A stretch of DNA of 64,000 bases from Candidatus Omnitrophota bacterium (GCA_017992785.1 JAGONY010000002.1:1-64000); one strand, 5' to 3'. Counted from the first letter of the stretch, positions 15,985-24,853 are shown. Notes: generated from the letters alone by a model not told the origin. Translations and numbers: made by a program.

Positions 15985-16812
15985 ATGAACAGGCCAAGCG
16001 TAGAACAACTTAAGGGGATAGCGAAGGAGATAAGGAAGGACGTCGTAACGATGCTTTCCGAGGCGGGCTCGGGGCATACTTCCGGCTCGCTTTCATGCGT
16101 CGATATAATAGTAACGCTGTATTATTATAAGTTACAGAATGACCCGAAGAATCCCAAGTGGGCCGACAGGGACAGGTTCATACTTTCGAAGGGCCATACG
16201 TGCCCGGCGCTCTACGCGGTGCTCGCGCGCAGGGGGTTCTTCCCCTGCGAGGAACTCATGACTTTGCGCAAGCGCGGCTCGATTTTGCAGGGGCACGCGA
16301 GCCTTTGCACGCCCGGATGCGAGGCGTCGACCGGTTCGCTGGGGCAGGGGCTTTCGATAGCCAACGGCGTCGCGCTGGCCGGGCGGCTCGACTTCAAGGA
16401 CTACAGGGTATACTGCCTCATGGGCGACGGCGAGCAGGACGAGGGCCAGGTGTGGGAGGCCGCGATGACCGCCGCGCATTACAAGATAGACAACCTTTGC
16501 GCGATAATAGATTACAACAAGCAGCAGATAGACGGCTGGCTCAGCGACGTCAAGAACATCGAGCCGCTCAGGGAGAAATGGTCGGCGTTCGGATGGAACG
16601 TCATCGAGGCGGACGGACACGATTTCAAGCAGCTGATGGACGCTCTCGACAAGGCGGAGATGATAAAGGGCAAGCCGACCGTAATCATAGCGCATACGGT
16701 CAAGGGCAAGGGCGTCTCGTTCATAGAGAAGAACTCGGTCGGTTTCCACGGCACGGCACCCAAGAAGGCCGACCTGGAAAAGGCCATAAAAGAGATAGAA
16801 GAGGGGATATAA
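15985..16812 (+). CDS. tktA: Transketolase, N-terminal subunit
   Basis: A 275-residue protein with the thiamine diphosphate-binding half of transketolase. Visible: SGHTSGSLSCVDI, ILSKGHTCPALYAVLA, GSLGQGLSIANG, and GDGEQDEGQVWEAAM, the GDG...N type metal/ThDP motif, followed by IIDYNKQQIDG. It works with the next gene's product as a split transketolase in the non-oxidative pentose phosphate pathway. It begins immediately after the TPR stop. Split forms are common in archaea and in many bacteria. Confidence 0.95.
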   Translation: MNRPSVEQLKGIAKEIRKDVVTMLSEAGSGHTSGSLSCVDIIVTLYYYKLQNDPKNPKWADRDRFILSKGHTCPALYAVLARRGFFPCEELMTLRKRGSILQGHASLCTPGCEASTGSLGQGLSIANGVALAGRLDFKDYRVYCLMGDGEQDEGQVWEAAMTAAHYKIDNLCAIIDYNKQQIDGWLSDVKNIEPLREKWSAFGWNVIEADGHDFKQLMDALDKAEMIKGKPTVIIAHTVKGKGVSFIEKNSVGFHGTAPKKADLEKAIKEIEEGI

Positions 16813-16816
16813 TTAA

Positions 16817-17758
16817 ATGGCTGACCTGAAACCTACACGCGACGGGTTCGGAGAAGCGCTCGTCGAGCTCGGGAAGGTGAACCAGAACGTCGTTGTGCTC
16901 TCGGCGGACCTCACGTCTTCGGTCAGGGCCAACTGGTTCCGGGACAAATATCCCGAAAGGTTCTTCGATTTCGGTGTCGCCGAGCAGGACATGATGTCCG
17001 CGGCCGCCGGTTTCGCGTTAGGCGGCAAGATACCTTTCGCGGCGACGTTCGGCATCTTCGCTTCGGGGCGCGCGTGGGACCAGATCCGGCTTTCTATATG
17101 CCATATGAACCTTAACGTGAAGGTTGTCGGCAGCCACGGCGGGATCTCCGTCGGGCCGGACGGCGCTTCGCACCAGGCGCTCGAAGAGATAACTTTGATG
17201 CGCGTGCTCCCCAACATGACGGTCATAGTGCCGTGCGATTCCGAGGAGGCGCGCCTCGCCACGCTGGCAGCTGCCGCGCACAAGGGGCCGGTCTACCTGC
17301 GCCTCGGGCGCGAACCGTTCCCGATCATCACGGATTACAAAGGGGATTATAAGATCGGAAAGGCCGTGACGATGGCCGACGGTTCGGACCTCACGATAGT
17401 CGGCACCGGCATAATGGTCCAGGAGGCGATGAAAGCCCTTGAAGTCCTGAAGAAGCAGGGCATATCGGCCCGCGTTATAGACCTTCATACGATAAAGCCC
17501 ATAGACAGGGACGTGATCATAAAGGCGGCAAAGGAGACGGGCGCCGTAGTCACCGCCGAAGAGCATACGGTCGTGGGCGGAATGGGAAGCGCCGTAGCCG
17601 AAGTGCTCGCGGAGAACCAGCCCGTGCCTGTCCGCATGGTCGGCATGAAGGACAGGTTCGGCGAATCCGGAGAGGCGAGGGACCTCATGAAGTATTTCGG
17701 CCTCGACTCCGAAGGCATCGTGAAGGCCGCGCTCGAAGTCCTAAAGCTGAAAAAATAA
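16817..17758 (+). CDS. tktB: Transketolase, C-terminal subunit
   Basis: A 313-residue partner of the upstream subunit, carrying the pyrimidine-binding and C-terminal domains. Seen: RDGFGEALVELGK, the catalytic Glu region FFDFGVAEQDMMSAAAGFAL, GSHGGISVGPDGASHQALEE, and the C-terminal VTAEEHTVVGGMGSAVAE. Four bases separate it from the first subunit; its stop overlaps the ispE start by one base. GAGGGG lies about 10 bases before the ATG. Confidence 0.95.
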   Translation: MADLKPTRDGFGEALVELGKVNQNVVVLSADLTSSVRANWFRDKYPERFFDFGVAEQDMMSAAAGFALGGKIPFAATFGIFASGRAWDQIRLSICHMNLNVKVVGSHGGISVGPDGASHQALEEITLMRVLPNMTVIVPCDSEEARLATLAAAAHKGPVYLRLGREPFPIITDYKGDYKIGKAVTMADGSDLTIVGTGIMVQEAMKALEVLKKQGISARVIDLHTIKPIDRDVIIKAAKETGAVVTAEEHTVVGGMGSAVAEVLAENQPVPVRMVGMKDRFGESGEARDLMKYFGLDSEGIVKAALEVLKLKK

Positions 17759-18621
17759 TGCCTCCGGTAACCTTAAAGTCACCCGCCAAGATAAATCTTT
17801 ACCTCAGGGTCCTCGGCAAGAGGCCCGACGGCTACCACGATATCGAGACCGTCTTCGAGCGCATAGACCTCTGCGACGAACTCTCCTTCAGGCCCATCCC
17901 GGAAAAGATCGTCGTCAAATGCGACGACCCGCAAGTGCCCTGCGACCAGCGCAACCTTGTCTATAAGGCCGCGCAGATGCTCAAGGACCGTTACGCGATA
18001 CCCTCCCTCGGAGTGGAGATAATATTAAAGAAGAATATACCGGTCGCTGCGGGACTCGGAGGCGCCAGCTCGAACTGCGCCTATGCGCTGCGCGGCCTGA
18101 ACGAATTATGGGGGCTTAAACTGGAAAAGTGGGAGATATTCGAGATCGGCAGCGCGATAGGCGCCGATGTCGCCTTCTTCCTCCTGGATACCGGCAGGGC
18201 GATAGGCCGGGGCAGGGGCGAGGCCCTGGAGGCGGTGCCCCAGGGCGCCGGCTTCTGGTACCTGCTCGTGAACCCGGGCTTTCCGATGCTCGCAAAAGAC
18301 GCCTATCAGGGCCTAAATTTGGGCTTGACACCTACCCCCGGCCATAGTAGAATCAATCCCGCGTCTCTTGAGGATATCGACACCGATAAGCTTAAGGGGC
18401 TTGTATTTAACAGTTTAGAAGACCCGGTGGTTCGCAAGCATGTTGCCATCTCCGAGATCAAGTCAGAAGTCACCAGATCCGGGCTTAAAGTTGTAATGAT
18501 GAGCGGAAGCGGGCCAACTGTCTTTGGAGCGGCCTCAAGAAAGGAAGAGGTCCTCGATGCCAGGAGCAGGCTTGCGTTAAGGGAGGGTTGGCGGGCTTTC
18601 ATCGCGTCGACGCTTTGGTAA
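17758..18621 (+). CDS. ispE: 4-diphosphocytidyl-2-C-methyl-D-erythritol kinase
   Basis: A 287-residue GHMP-family kinase of the MEP isoprenoid pathway. Signatures: LKSPAKINLYLRVLGKRPDG with the catalytic Lys/Asn region, the glycine-rich ATP loop PVAAGLGGASSNCAYAL, and MMSGSGPTVFGA near the C-terminus. Length is normal. Its last third contains a canonical promoter, and base use there is visibly less GC-rich. The ispE-spoVG neighbourhood is shared with Firmicutes. Confidence 0.95.
   Translation: MPPVTLKSPAKINLYLRVLGKRPDGYHDIETVFERIDLCDELSFRPIPEKIVVKCDDPQVPCDQRNLVYKAAQMLKDRYAIPSLGVEIILKKNIPVAAGLGGASSNCAYALRGLNELWGLKLEKWEIFEIGSAIGADVAFFLLDTGRAIGRGRGEALEAVPQGAGFWYLLVNPGFPMLAKDAYQGLNLGLTPTPGHSRINPASLEDIDTDKLKGLVFNSLEDPVVRKHVAISEIKSEVTRSGLKVVMMSGSGPTVFGAASRKEEVLDARSRLALREGWRAFIASTLW
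18325..18353 (+). promoter_or_regulatory. Internal promoter inside ispE, probably for spoVG and downstream genes
   Basis: Perfect TTGACA (18325-18330), a 17-base spacer and TAGAAT (18348-18353), lying within the ispE coding frame about 300 bases before spoVG. It would start transcription of the spoVG side independently of the transketolase operon. Confidence 0.65.
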
Positions 18622-18660
18622 GCCGTCCTCTTTCATCCATGGCAAAAAGGAGCGGGTCAG

Positions 18661-19095
18661 ATGGTCATTACCGAGGTTAGGGTCTTTCTTAAGGAAGGGC
18701 AGGACAAGAAACTAAAAGCATACGCAACAGTGACGTTTGACAACTGTTTTGTGGTGCGGAATATAAAGGTAATAGAAGGGCAGAAGGGGCTGTTCGTAGC
18801 GATGCCTTCGAGGAAGATGAAGGAGTCGTGCCCGAAGTGCAGGTTCAAGAACGTCGTTCGTTCAAAATATTGCAATAACTGCGGCGGCAACCTTGAGACG
18901 ATCGTCCGTCCGGCGGCAAAATCACCGGAGGAAGAGGCCTCGGCCCGCCAGTCAGAACATAAAGATATAGCCCATCCGATCACTCTTGAGTTCAGGGAGC
19001 TGATCCAGAAGAAAGTCCTGGACGCTTTCGGCGGTGAGAAGAAGAAGGGCCCAGCCCCCGTCAGAGGGGGAGATTACGCAGAAGAAGAGGACTAA
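18661..19095 (+). CDS. spoVG: SpoVG family protein with inserted zinc ribbon
   Basis: A 144-residue SpoVG relative. SpoVG proteins bind RNA or DNA and regulate gene expression. The N-terminal core (EVRVFLKEG, KAYATVTFDNCFVVRNIKVI, FVAMPSRKMK) and the C-terminal helix entry DIAHPITLEFRELIQKKVL are both intact. Between them, residues about 55-100 hold an extra CPKC-x10-CNNC zinc ribbon (Cys 57, 60, 71, 74) and a charged linker, absent from ordinary SpoVG (about 85-100 residues). AAGGAG precedes the ATG. The C-terminal tail is charged. Confidence 0.9.
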   Translation: MVITEVRVFLKEGQDKKLKAYATVTFDNCFVVRNIKVIEGQKGLFVAMPSRKMKESCPKCRFKNVVRSKYCNNCGGNLETIVRPAAKSPEEEASARQSEHKDIAHPITLEFRELIQKKVLDAFGGEKKKGPAPVRGGDYAEEED

Positions 19096-19102
19096 TCCCA
19101 CA

Positions 19103-19185
19103 GGGATAGACCTTCTCACTCCTCAAGAGAAGGGTCTACCCCACACGGGTGGCCTGCCCGATCCACTTAGGGCAGGGCCTAACCC
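19103..19185 (+). other. Two adjacent RNA hairpins between spoVG and tRNA-Gln
   Basis: Hairpin 1 pairs TAGACCTTCTC (19107-19117) with GAGAAGGGTCTA (19127-19138), one bulged base. Hairpin 2 pairs GGGTGGCCTGCCC (19147-19159) with GGGCAGGGCC and ACCC (19170-19185). Neither has a T-run, so they are not classical terminators; they may be RNA-processing or stability elements. Confidence 0.5.
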
Positions 19186-19201
19186 ATAGTTTGAATTCTT
19201 C

Positions 19202-19275
19202 TGCCCGGTAGTGTAAAGGTAGCACACGAGAATTTGGATCTCGGCGTTGAGGTTCGAATCCTCACCGGGCAACCA
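19202..19275 (+). tRNA. tRNA-Gln (anticodon TTG), CCA encoded
   Basis: Full cloverleaf: acceptor stem TGCCCGG/CCGGGCA, D-arm GTG...CAC with AAAGGTA-type loop, anticodon stem CGAGA/TCTCG around loop ATTTGGA giving anticodon TTG, T-arm GGTTCGAATCC. The discriminator A and the CCA end (19273-19275) are encoded. It lies 16 bases before the clpX start. Confidence 0.96.
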
Positions 19276-19291
19276 GTGCGGGACATATAAT

Positions 19292-20533
19292 ATGGCAGAA
19301 AGATGCTCGTTTTGCGGGAAATCCCGCGAAAAAGTAAAGAAACTTTTCTCCGGGCAGGGCGCGTACATCTGTGAGAGCTGCGTCAAGCTTTGCAGCCAGA
19401 TACTGTCCAGCGACGAGGAAGAGGAGCTGAAGACCAAGCGTGAGGCGAAGGTCAAGGAGCTCCTGAAGCCCGTGGAGATAAAGCGCCAGCTCGACCAGTA
19501 CATTATCGGCCAGGAGCGCGCAAAGCGCCAGCTTTCGGTCGCCGTCTACAACCATTACAAGAGGATAATAACGCAGGCCCAGAACCGCGACTTCGAGTTC
19601 GAGAAATCGAACGTGCTGCTTATCGGCCCGACCGGTTCGGGAAAGACGCTGCTGGCAAGGACGCTTGCGAAGGTACTCGATGTGCCGTTCGCGCTCTGCG
19701 ACGCGACGCCCCTGACGGAAGCGGGATACGTCGGAGAGGACGTCGAGAACGTGCTGCTGCGGCTCCTGCAATCGTGCAATTACGACGTGAAACGCGCGCA
19801 GTACGGCATTATATATATCGACGAGATAGACAAGATAGGCAAGACGCAGGAGAATGTCTCGGTAACGAGGGACGTCTCGGGCGAAGGGGTCCAGCAGGCG
19901 CTGCTCAAGATACTTGAAGGCACGACCGCGAATGTCCCGCCTCAGGGCGGGAGGAAACACCCCCAGCAGGAATATGTCCAGATAGACACGACGAATATAC
20001 TCTTCATATGTGGCGGGACGTTCTCGACGCTCGACAAGATAATCGAACGCAGGGCCGGCAAGAAGACGATAGGATTTAATAACCAGGAAGACAGGACGAA
20101 GAAGCTCGGCGAGGTGCTCTCGCAGGTCGAGCCGGAAGACCTGCTGAAGTTCGGCATGATACCCGAGTTCGTCGGGCGTTTCCCGGTCGTCGCGACGCTG
20201 AACCCGCTCAACGAGAAGGACCTTATCGAGGTCCTCGTAAAGCCGCGGAACTCGCTGATCAAGCAATACACGAAATTTTTCGAGATGGAGAACGTGAAGC
20301 TTTCGTTCCCGGATGATGCGCTTGACGCCATCGCGAAGAAAGCGATGCACAAGGGCACGGGAGCCAGGGCGCTGCGCTCCATCCTCGAGGAGATAATGTT
20401 CGAAGTGATGTATGATATCCCTTCTCAGAACGAGATTGCGGAGTGCGTCATCACGCCTGAATGCATAACGCGCGGGGTCAAGCCCATACTGATCACCCGC
20501 GACGAAGAAAAAGACAAGCGTAAGATAGCGTAG
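19292..20533 (+). CDS. clpX: ATP-dependent Clp protease ATP-binding subunit ClpX
   Basis: A 413-residue AAA+ unfoldase that delivers proteins to ClpP. The N-terminal zinc-binding domain has Cys 5, 8, 27 and 30 (CSFC...CESC). Walker A GPTGSGKT is at 112-119; the [11 protein letters not shown] Walker B, the pore loop GYVGEDVEN, and sensor motifs FVGRFPV and GTGARALRS are all present. I chose ATG at 19292; upstream in-frame codons overlap the tRNA. No clpP is in the window, and clpX is an unusual insertion in this otherwise spoVG-glmU block. Confidence 0.97.
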   Translation: MAERCSFCGKSREKVKKLFSGQGAYICESCVKLCSQILSSDEEEELKTKREAKVKELLKPVEIKRQLDQYIIGQERAKRQLSVAVYNHYKRIITQAQNRDFEFEKSNVLLIGPTGSGKTLLARTLAKVLDVPFALCDATPLTEAGYVGEDVENVLLRLLQSCNYDVKRAQYGIIYIDEIDKIGKTQENVSVTRDVSGEGVQQALLKILEGTTANVPPQGGRKHPQQEYVQIDTTNILFICGGTFSTLDKIIERRAGKKTIGFNNQEDRTKKLGEVLSQVEPEDLLKFGMIPEFVGRFPVVATLNPLNEKDLIEVLVKPRNSLIKQYTKFFEMENVKLSFPDDALDAIAKKAMHKGTGARALRSILEEIMFEVMYDIPSQNEIAECVITPECITRGVKPILITRDEEKDKRKIA

Positions 20534-20545
20534 AAGGCGGTTTAA

Positions 20546-21820
20546 TTGAGCGGTTTCGGCTGCATAATCCTTGCCGCCGGCAAGGGCACTCGTTTTTTTT
20601 CGGATACCCCGAAAGTCCTGCATGACCTGCACGGTAAACCCGTCCTGCAGCATGTCCTGGAGACGGCCGAGTCGGCGGGATTCCGCCGCCCGATCGTTGT
20701 CGTGGGGCGCGGGGCAGATGAGCTTTCGCGTTTTTTGAAAAACCGGCGAGCCGTGCCCGTAGTCCAGAAGAGGCAGCTCGGCACCGCCGATGCCGTGAAG
20801 TCCGCCGAAAGGCAGCTTTCGAAGTATGATGATATAGCGGTCCTCTACGGGGATGTCCCGCTCGTGCGCGAAGAGACGCTGAGATCTCTGGTCGCTTCGC
20901 ATAAGGCGTCGGGCGCGTCATGCACGGTGCTTACGGTCGATATGGCCGACCCTTCGGGATACGGCAGGATAGTGCGAGGTATCTCGGGCGGCGTCGAGGC
21001 CATCGTCGAAGAGAAAGAGGCGTCCGCGGAAGAGAGGAAGATCCGCGAGATAAACGTCGGGCTATGCTGTTTTGACCGCCGCGATCTTTTTGGCGCAATC
21101 AGGAAAATAAGGCGGTCCAGAGTAAAAAAGGAATATTACCTGACGGACGCCGTGGCAATACTGATATCCTCGGGGAAGCGGGTCAGGGCTTTCAAAACCG
21201 GGGACCCCGACGAGTCGATCGGGATGAATTCGAGGTCTGATTTGGCGAACGCATATTCGATAATGAGCAGGAGGAAGTCAGCGGAGATGAACAAGGGCTC
21301 CGTGACCGTGCTCGACCCGGCATCCACTTTCATAGCGCCGGACGTAAAGATCGGCAGGGACACGGTGATATATCCTTTCACGGTCATCGAGAAGGGTGTC
21401 GTGATAGGCAGGCGCTGTTCGATAGGCCCGTTCTGCAGGCTCAGGCCAGGCACCGTCATCGAGGACGGTGCGGAGGTAGGCAATTTCGTCGAGATCGTTC
21501 GCTCGACCCTGGGGCCTCGCTCCAAGGCCAAGCACCTGACTTACCTCGGCGATTCCGTCATCGGTAAGGGCGCCAACATAGGTTGCGGGACCATCACGGC
21601 GAATTACGACGGCAGGAAGAAGAGCAAGACGTCCGTGGGGGATAAAGCGTTTATCGGGAGCGGCACGGTACTCGTCGCGCCCGTGAAGATAGGCAGCGGC
21701 GCGATAACGGGCGCCGGAAGCGTCGTGTTAAAGAATAAAAATGTGCCGGCACGCAAGGTCGCGGTAGGGGTACCGGCGAGGATACTGGACAGGTCTAAAA
21801 ACAAAAAGGGCAAAAGATGA
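20546..21820 (+). CDS. glmU: Bifunctional UDP-GlcNAc pyrophosphorylase/GlcN-1-P acetyltransferase
   Basis: A 424-residue GlmU that makes UDP-N-acetylglucosamine for peptidoglycan and lipid A. The N-terminal uridyltransferase has LAAGKGTRF, TPKVLHDLHGKP and QLGTADAV. From about residue 250 come left-handed beta-helix hexapeptide repeats, with the acetyltransferase segment KAKHLTYLGDSVIG and NIGCGTITANYDG. The start is TTG at 20546; it is preceded by AAGGCGG. Its stop overlaps prs by ATGA. Confidence 0.95.
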   Translation: MSGFGCIILAAGKGTRFFSDTPKVLHDLHGKPVLQHVLETAESAGFRRPIVVVGRGADELSRFLKNRRAVPVVQKRQLGTADAVKSAERQLSKYDDIAVLYGDVPLVREETLRSLVASHKASGASCTVLTVDMADPSGYGRIVRGISGGVEAIVEEKEASAEERKIREINVGLCCFDRRDLFGAIRKIRRSRVKKEYYLTDAVAILISSGKRVRAFKTGDPDESIGMNSRSDLANAYSIMSRRKSAEMNKGSVTVLDPASTFIAPDVKIGRDTVIYPFTVIEKGVVIGRRCSIGPFCRLRPGTVIEDGAEVGNFVEIVRSTLGPRSKAKHLTYLGDSVIGKGANIGCGTITANYDGRKKSKTSVGDKAFIGSGTVLVAPVKIGSGAITGAGSVVLKNKNVPARKVAVGVPARILDRSKNKKGKR

Positions 21821-22773
21821 AGATAAACGGTAACCTGCTTATTTTTTCCGGGAATGCGAACCCCGCGCTCGCCAAGAGGATATGCGCCCACCTGAAGGTC
21901 CGCCTCGGCAACGCTTCCATCGACAAGTTCAACGATGGCGAGATAAGGGTGCGCGTCGACGAGGATGTCAGGGGAAAGGACGTGTTCATCATACAGCCGA
22001 CATGCTTACCCGGCAACGACAACCTCATGGAGCTCCTTATACTCATTGACGCGGTCAAGCGTTCTTCCGCGCGCCGCATCACGGCCGTCATGCCGTATTA
22101 CGGCTACAGCAGGCAGGACAGGAAAGACCGCCCGCGCGTCCCGATAACCGCGAAACTCGTAGCGAACCTCATAACGGTCGCCGGCGCTAACAGGGTTCTC
22201 ACGATGGACCTGCATGCCGGGCAGATACAGGGATTTTTCGATATACCGCTCGATAACCTTTTCGCGGTAAACACGTTCATGCGGTATTTCGAGAAGAAGC
22301 ATCTTCCCGACCTCGTCGTCGTCTCGCCGGATGTCGGAAGCATAAAGATGGCGCGCGCGTACGCGAAGAAATTCAAGTCGGGGCTGGCCGTCGTAGACAA
22401 GAGGCGCATAAACGACAAGCAGGCCGAGGTGATGAACATAATGGGCGAGGTCAAGGGCAAGAACGTCTGCCTCGTAGACGACCTCGTGGCGACAGCCGGT
22501 ACGCTCGTCGAAGCCGTAGTGGCGCTGAAGAAAGCGGGAGCGAAGAAGGTCTTTGCCGCGGCCACGCATGCGGTCCTGTCGGGCCCGGCCATAGAGAGGA
22601 TACAGGATTCCGAGCTCGAGGAGCTCATAGTGACGGACACTATCCCGATTCCGAGGGAGAAGATGATACCGCAGATAAAGATATTGTCGGTAGGCCCCCT
22701 GCTGGGGCAGGCGATAGCGAGGATACACAAAGAGCAATCGATCAGCATACTGTTCGATAAGGTCTACCAATAA
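21817..22773 (+). CDS. prs: Ribose-phosphate pyrophosphokinase
   Basis: A 318-residue PRPP synthetase supplying nucleotide, histidine and NAD synthesis. Signatures: FSGNANPALAKRI, the RQDRKDRPRVPITAKL ATP flexible-loop region, VVSPDVGSIKMARAYAKK, DKRRIND, and the PRPP-binding loop VCLVDDLVATAGTLVEA. Length is standard. The glmU-prs-rplY-pth order is the same as in Bacillus. Confidence 0.97.
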   Translation: MKINGNLLIFSGNANPALAKRICAHLKVRLGNASIDKFNDGEIRVRVDEDVRGKDVFIIQPTCLPGNDNLMELLILIDAVKRSSARRITAVMPYYGYSRQDRKDRPRVPITAKLVANLITVAGANRVLTMDLHAGQIQGFFDIPLDNLFAVNTFMRYFEKKHLPDLVVVSPDVGSIKMARAYAKKFKSGLAVVDKRRINDKQAEVMNIMGEVKGKNVCLVDDLVATAGTLVEAVVALKKAGAKKVFAAATHAVLSGPAIERIQDSELEELIVTDTIPIPREKMIPQIKILSVGPLLGQAIARIHKEQSISILFDKVYQ

Positions 22774-22797
22774 AAGGGAAGAAAGGAAAAAACGGAG

Positions 22798-23505
22798 ATG
22801 GAACAGGTAAAACTGGAAGTCAAAGCAAGGAAAGAGACGGGCAAAGAGGCCGCTAAGCGCGAGCGCGAAAAGGGCATCATACCCGCCGTCGTTTACAGGA
22901 AGGGCGAGAACGCGATGCCGCTCTACCTGGAAAGGAAGGCGATGGAGATCGCGCTGCATACGTCGGCCGGAGAGAACGCGCTCATCAATCTCAAGATAGA
23001 GGGCGACGATAAGGCGAAGGCGAAGACCTGTATAATAAAAGAGATACAGCACGACCCTCTCAGCGGCAATATCCTGCATGTGGATTTCAACGAGATATCG
23101 CTTACCGAGGAGATAAAGATCGACGTACCGCTTACGGCCAAGGGCGAAGCCATCGGCGTCAAGCAGGACGGCGGCGTGCTCGAGCATCTGCTCTGGGAGA
23201 TACAGGTCGAGTGCTTGCCTACTGATATCCCGCAGAAACTCGAGGTCGATGTCAGCAACCTCAAGATCGGCGATGCCTTGTTCATCAAGGACATAGCCGC
23301 GCCTAAGGGAGTCAAGATACTCAACGACCCGGATGTCAGGATATTCGCGGTCGAGAAGCCGATAGAGATCAAGCCCGAGGAGGCGGCTGCCGCGGAGGAG
23401 ACGGCTCCGGCGGAACCCGAAGTGACGAAGCAGAAGAAGCCCGAGGAGATAGCCGCGGAGGATGAGGCCAAGGCCTCAGCCAAGGCCAAGGAGAAGAAGG
23501 AATAA
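22798..23505 (+). CDS. rplY: 50S ribosomal protein bL25 (Ctc form)
   Basis: A 235-residue bL25/Ctc protein that binds 5S rRNA. The N-terminal domain is seen as LEVKARKETGKEAAKREREKG and IPAVVYRKGE, then FINLKIEG-like strands and KEIQHDPLSGNILHVDF. The C-terminal Ctc beta domain follows (VQVECLPTDIPQKLEVDVS in family form; here EIQVECLPTDIPQKLEVDV). The last 45 residues are a low-complexity Glu/Ala/Lys tail. GAAAGGAAAAAACGGAG lies before the ATG. Confidence 0.95.
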   Translation: MEQVKLEVKARKETGKEAAKREREKGIIPAVVYRKGENAMPLYLERKAMEIALHTSAGENALINLKIEGDDKAKAKTCIIKEIQHDPLSGNILHVDFNEISLTEEIKIDVPLTAKGEAIGVKQDGGVLEHLLWEIQVECLPTDIPQKLEVDVSNLKIGDALFIKDIAAPKGVKILNDPDVRIFAVEKPIEIKPEEAAAAEETAPAEPEVTKQKKPEEIAAEDEAKASAKAKEKKE

Positions 23506-23514
23506 CGGCGCCCG

Positions 23515-24087
23515 ATGAAACTGATCGTCGGCCTGGGAAACCCGGGAACGAAGTACGAAAGGACTCGGCACAACGTCGGATTCATGGTGGCTTCGGCGCT
23601 GGCCGATAAGCACGGCATAAGGTTAAGCTCTAAAGCGTACGATTCGCTCGTTGGAAAAGGGAAGTTATGCGGAGAGGAAGTCGCGATCGCGTTGCCCCAG
23701 ACATATATGAACAGGTCGGGTCAGGCGGTGACATCGCTCTCCTCGCGCAGGAAGACGGGGCCCGCGGATATACTCGTCATCTGCGACGACGTTAACCTGG
23801 AACTTGGGATAATAAGGATCAGGGACGGCGGCTCTGCGGGCGGGCACAACGGCTTAGCCTCTATAATAGAGCACCTCGGCAGCTGCGATTTCGCGCGCCT
23901 GAGGATAGGCATAAGCCGCAGGGGAGGCCCCGCGTTAAGCGGTTACGTCCTCTCGCCCTTTACAAAAAGTGAGATTGAAACGCTCGGATGCACCATAGAA
24001 AAAGCAGTAGAATGCTGCGAGACATGGGCCAGGGACGGCGCCGAACGCGCCGCGAACTTGTTCAACGCTAAGAATAGAAAGGAATGA
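23515..24087 (+). CDS. pth: Peptidyl-tRNA hydrolase
   Basis: A 190-residue Pth that releases peptides from drop-off peptidyl-tRNAs. The motif GLGNPGTKYERTRHNVGF carries the catalytic His and the substrate Asn. LPQTYMNRSGQAV, the ICDDVNLELGIIRIRDGGSAGGHNGL region (given as its pieces DDVNLELG and GSAGGHNGL), and FARLRIGI complete the family pattern. It follows rplY by 9 bases and overlaps the rpsF region. Confidence 0.96.
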   Translation: MKLIVGLGNPGTKYERTRHNVGFMVASALADKHGIRLSSKAYDSLVGKGKLCGEEVAIALPQTYMNRSGQAVTSLSSRRKTGPADILVICDDVNLELGIIRIRDGGSAGGHNGLASIIEHLGSCDFARLRIGISRRGGPALSGYVLSPFTKSEIETLGCTIEKAVECCETWARDGAERAANLFNAKNRKE

Positions 24088-24089
24088 AG

Positions 24090-24380
24090 ATGAAGAAATA
24101 CGAAGGGCTGTTCATACTGAAACCGAACCTGACCGACGATGAGTACGGGAAACTTACGGCCTCTATACTTGATGTCATAACCAAGAACGGCGGCAAGGTG
24201 GACGCTAAGGAGGACCTCGGAACGCGCGACCTCGCGTACATGATAAAGAAGGACAAGAAAGGCCGCTACCTTCTCGTGTATTTCACCGCCGAGACGTCTT
24301 CTATCACGGCGATGGAAAGGTTGTACAAGATAAACGAGTTGATACTCAGGGCTGTGATCTTCATCCACGAAGCCGCATAG
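24090..24380 (+). CDS. rpsF: 30S ribosomal protein bS6
   Basis: A 96-residue bS6. The pattern KKYEGLFILKPNL, DLGTRDLAYMIKKDKKGRY (without long quotation) and LVYFTAE with MERLYKINELILRAVIFI is diagnostic. I chose ATG at 24090, which AAGGA precedes by 7 bases; an in-frame ATG at 24084 overlaps the pth stop and lies too near the ribosome-binding site. It heads the usual rpsF-ssb-rpsR-rplI set. Confidence 0.95.
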   Translation: MKKYEGLFILKPNLTDDEYGKLTASILDVITKNGGKVDAKEDLGTRDLAYMIKKDKKGRYLLVYFTAETSSITAMERLYKINELILRAVIFIHEAA

Positions 24381-24391
24381 GAGGGCAGGCG

Positions 24392-24811
24392 ATGGCTAGC
24401 CTAAACAAGGTATTTCTGATAGGGAACCTCACGCGTGACCCGGAGCTCAGGTATATACCGAGCGGCAGCGCGGTGACGACGTTCACGATAGCGGTGAACA
24501 GGGTATATACGCAGCAGGGAGAGAAGAAGGAAGAAGTATCGTATATAAAGGTGGTCGTCTGGGCTAAGATGGCCGAATCGTGCGGGGAATACCTTTCGAA
24601 GGGAAGCCCCGTTTTTGTGGAGGGAAGGATACAGAGCAGGAGCTGGGAGACCCCGCAGGGCGAAAAACGTTCCGCTACGGAGGTCATCGCCGAACGGGTC
24701 CAGTTCCTAGGCAGGGGCAAAGGCAGCAAGCAGGAACAGGGCGCCGCCCCCGATGCCGAATCCCCGGACGCCCAGCCCGGCGGTTCACAGGGAGAGGATG
24801 TCCCGTTCTAA
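24392..24811 (+). CDS. ssb: Single-stranded DNA-binding protein
   Basis: A 139-residue SSB with an OB fold: LNKVFLIGNLTRDPELRYIP, TTFTIAVNR, KVVVWAKMAESC and VEGRIQSRSWE. The C-terminal tail is Pro/Gly/Gln-rich and ends in the conserved acidic tip EDVPF, which recruits replication partners. It sits between rpsF and rpsR, as in most bacteria. Confidence 0.96.
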   Translation: MASLNKVFLIGNLTRDPELRYIPSGSAVTTFTIAVNRVYTQQGEKKEEVSYIKVVVWAKMAESCGEYLSKGSPVFVEGRIQSRSWETPQGEKRSATEVIAERVQFLGRGKGSKQEQGAAPDAESPDAQPGGSQGEDVPF

Positions 24812-24853
24812 CAGTCGCAATATAAAGACCAAAGAGGAGAAGACAGAAACGAA

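Noticed and set aside
19286-19294. TATAAT directly before the clpX ATG as another leaderless promoter
   Set aside because: The -10 box touches the start codon, leaving no room for a transcript start before ATG; it probably arises by chance.
19262-20902. 546-codon open frame on the minus strand opposite clpX and glmU
   Set aside because: It lies wholly against well-conserved genes, shows no domain pattern, and is explained by the strong codon bias of the + strand.
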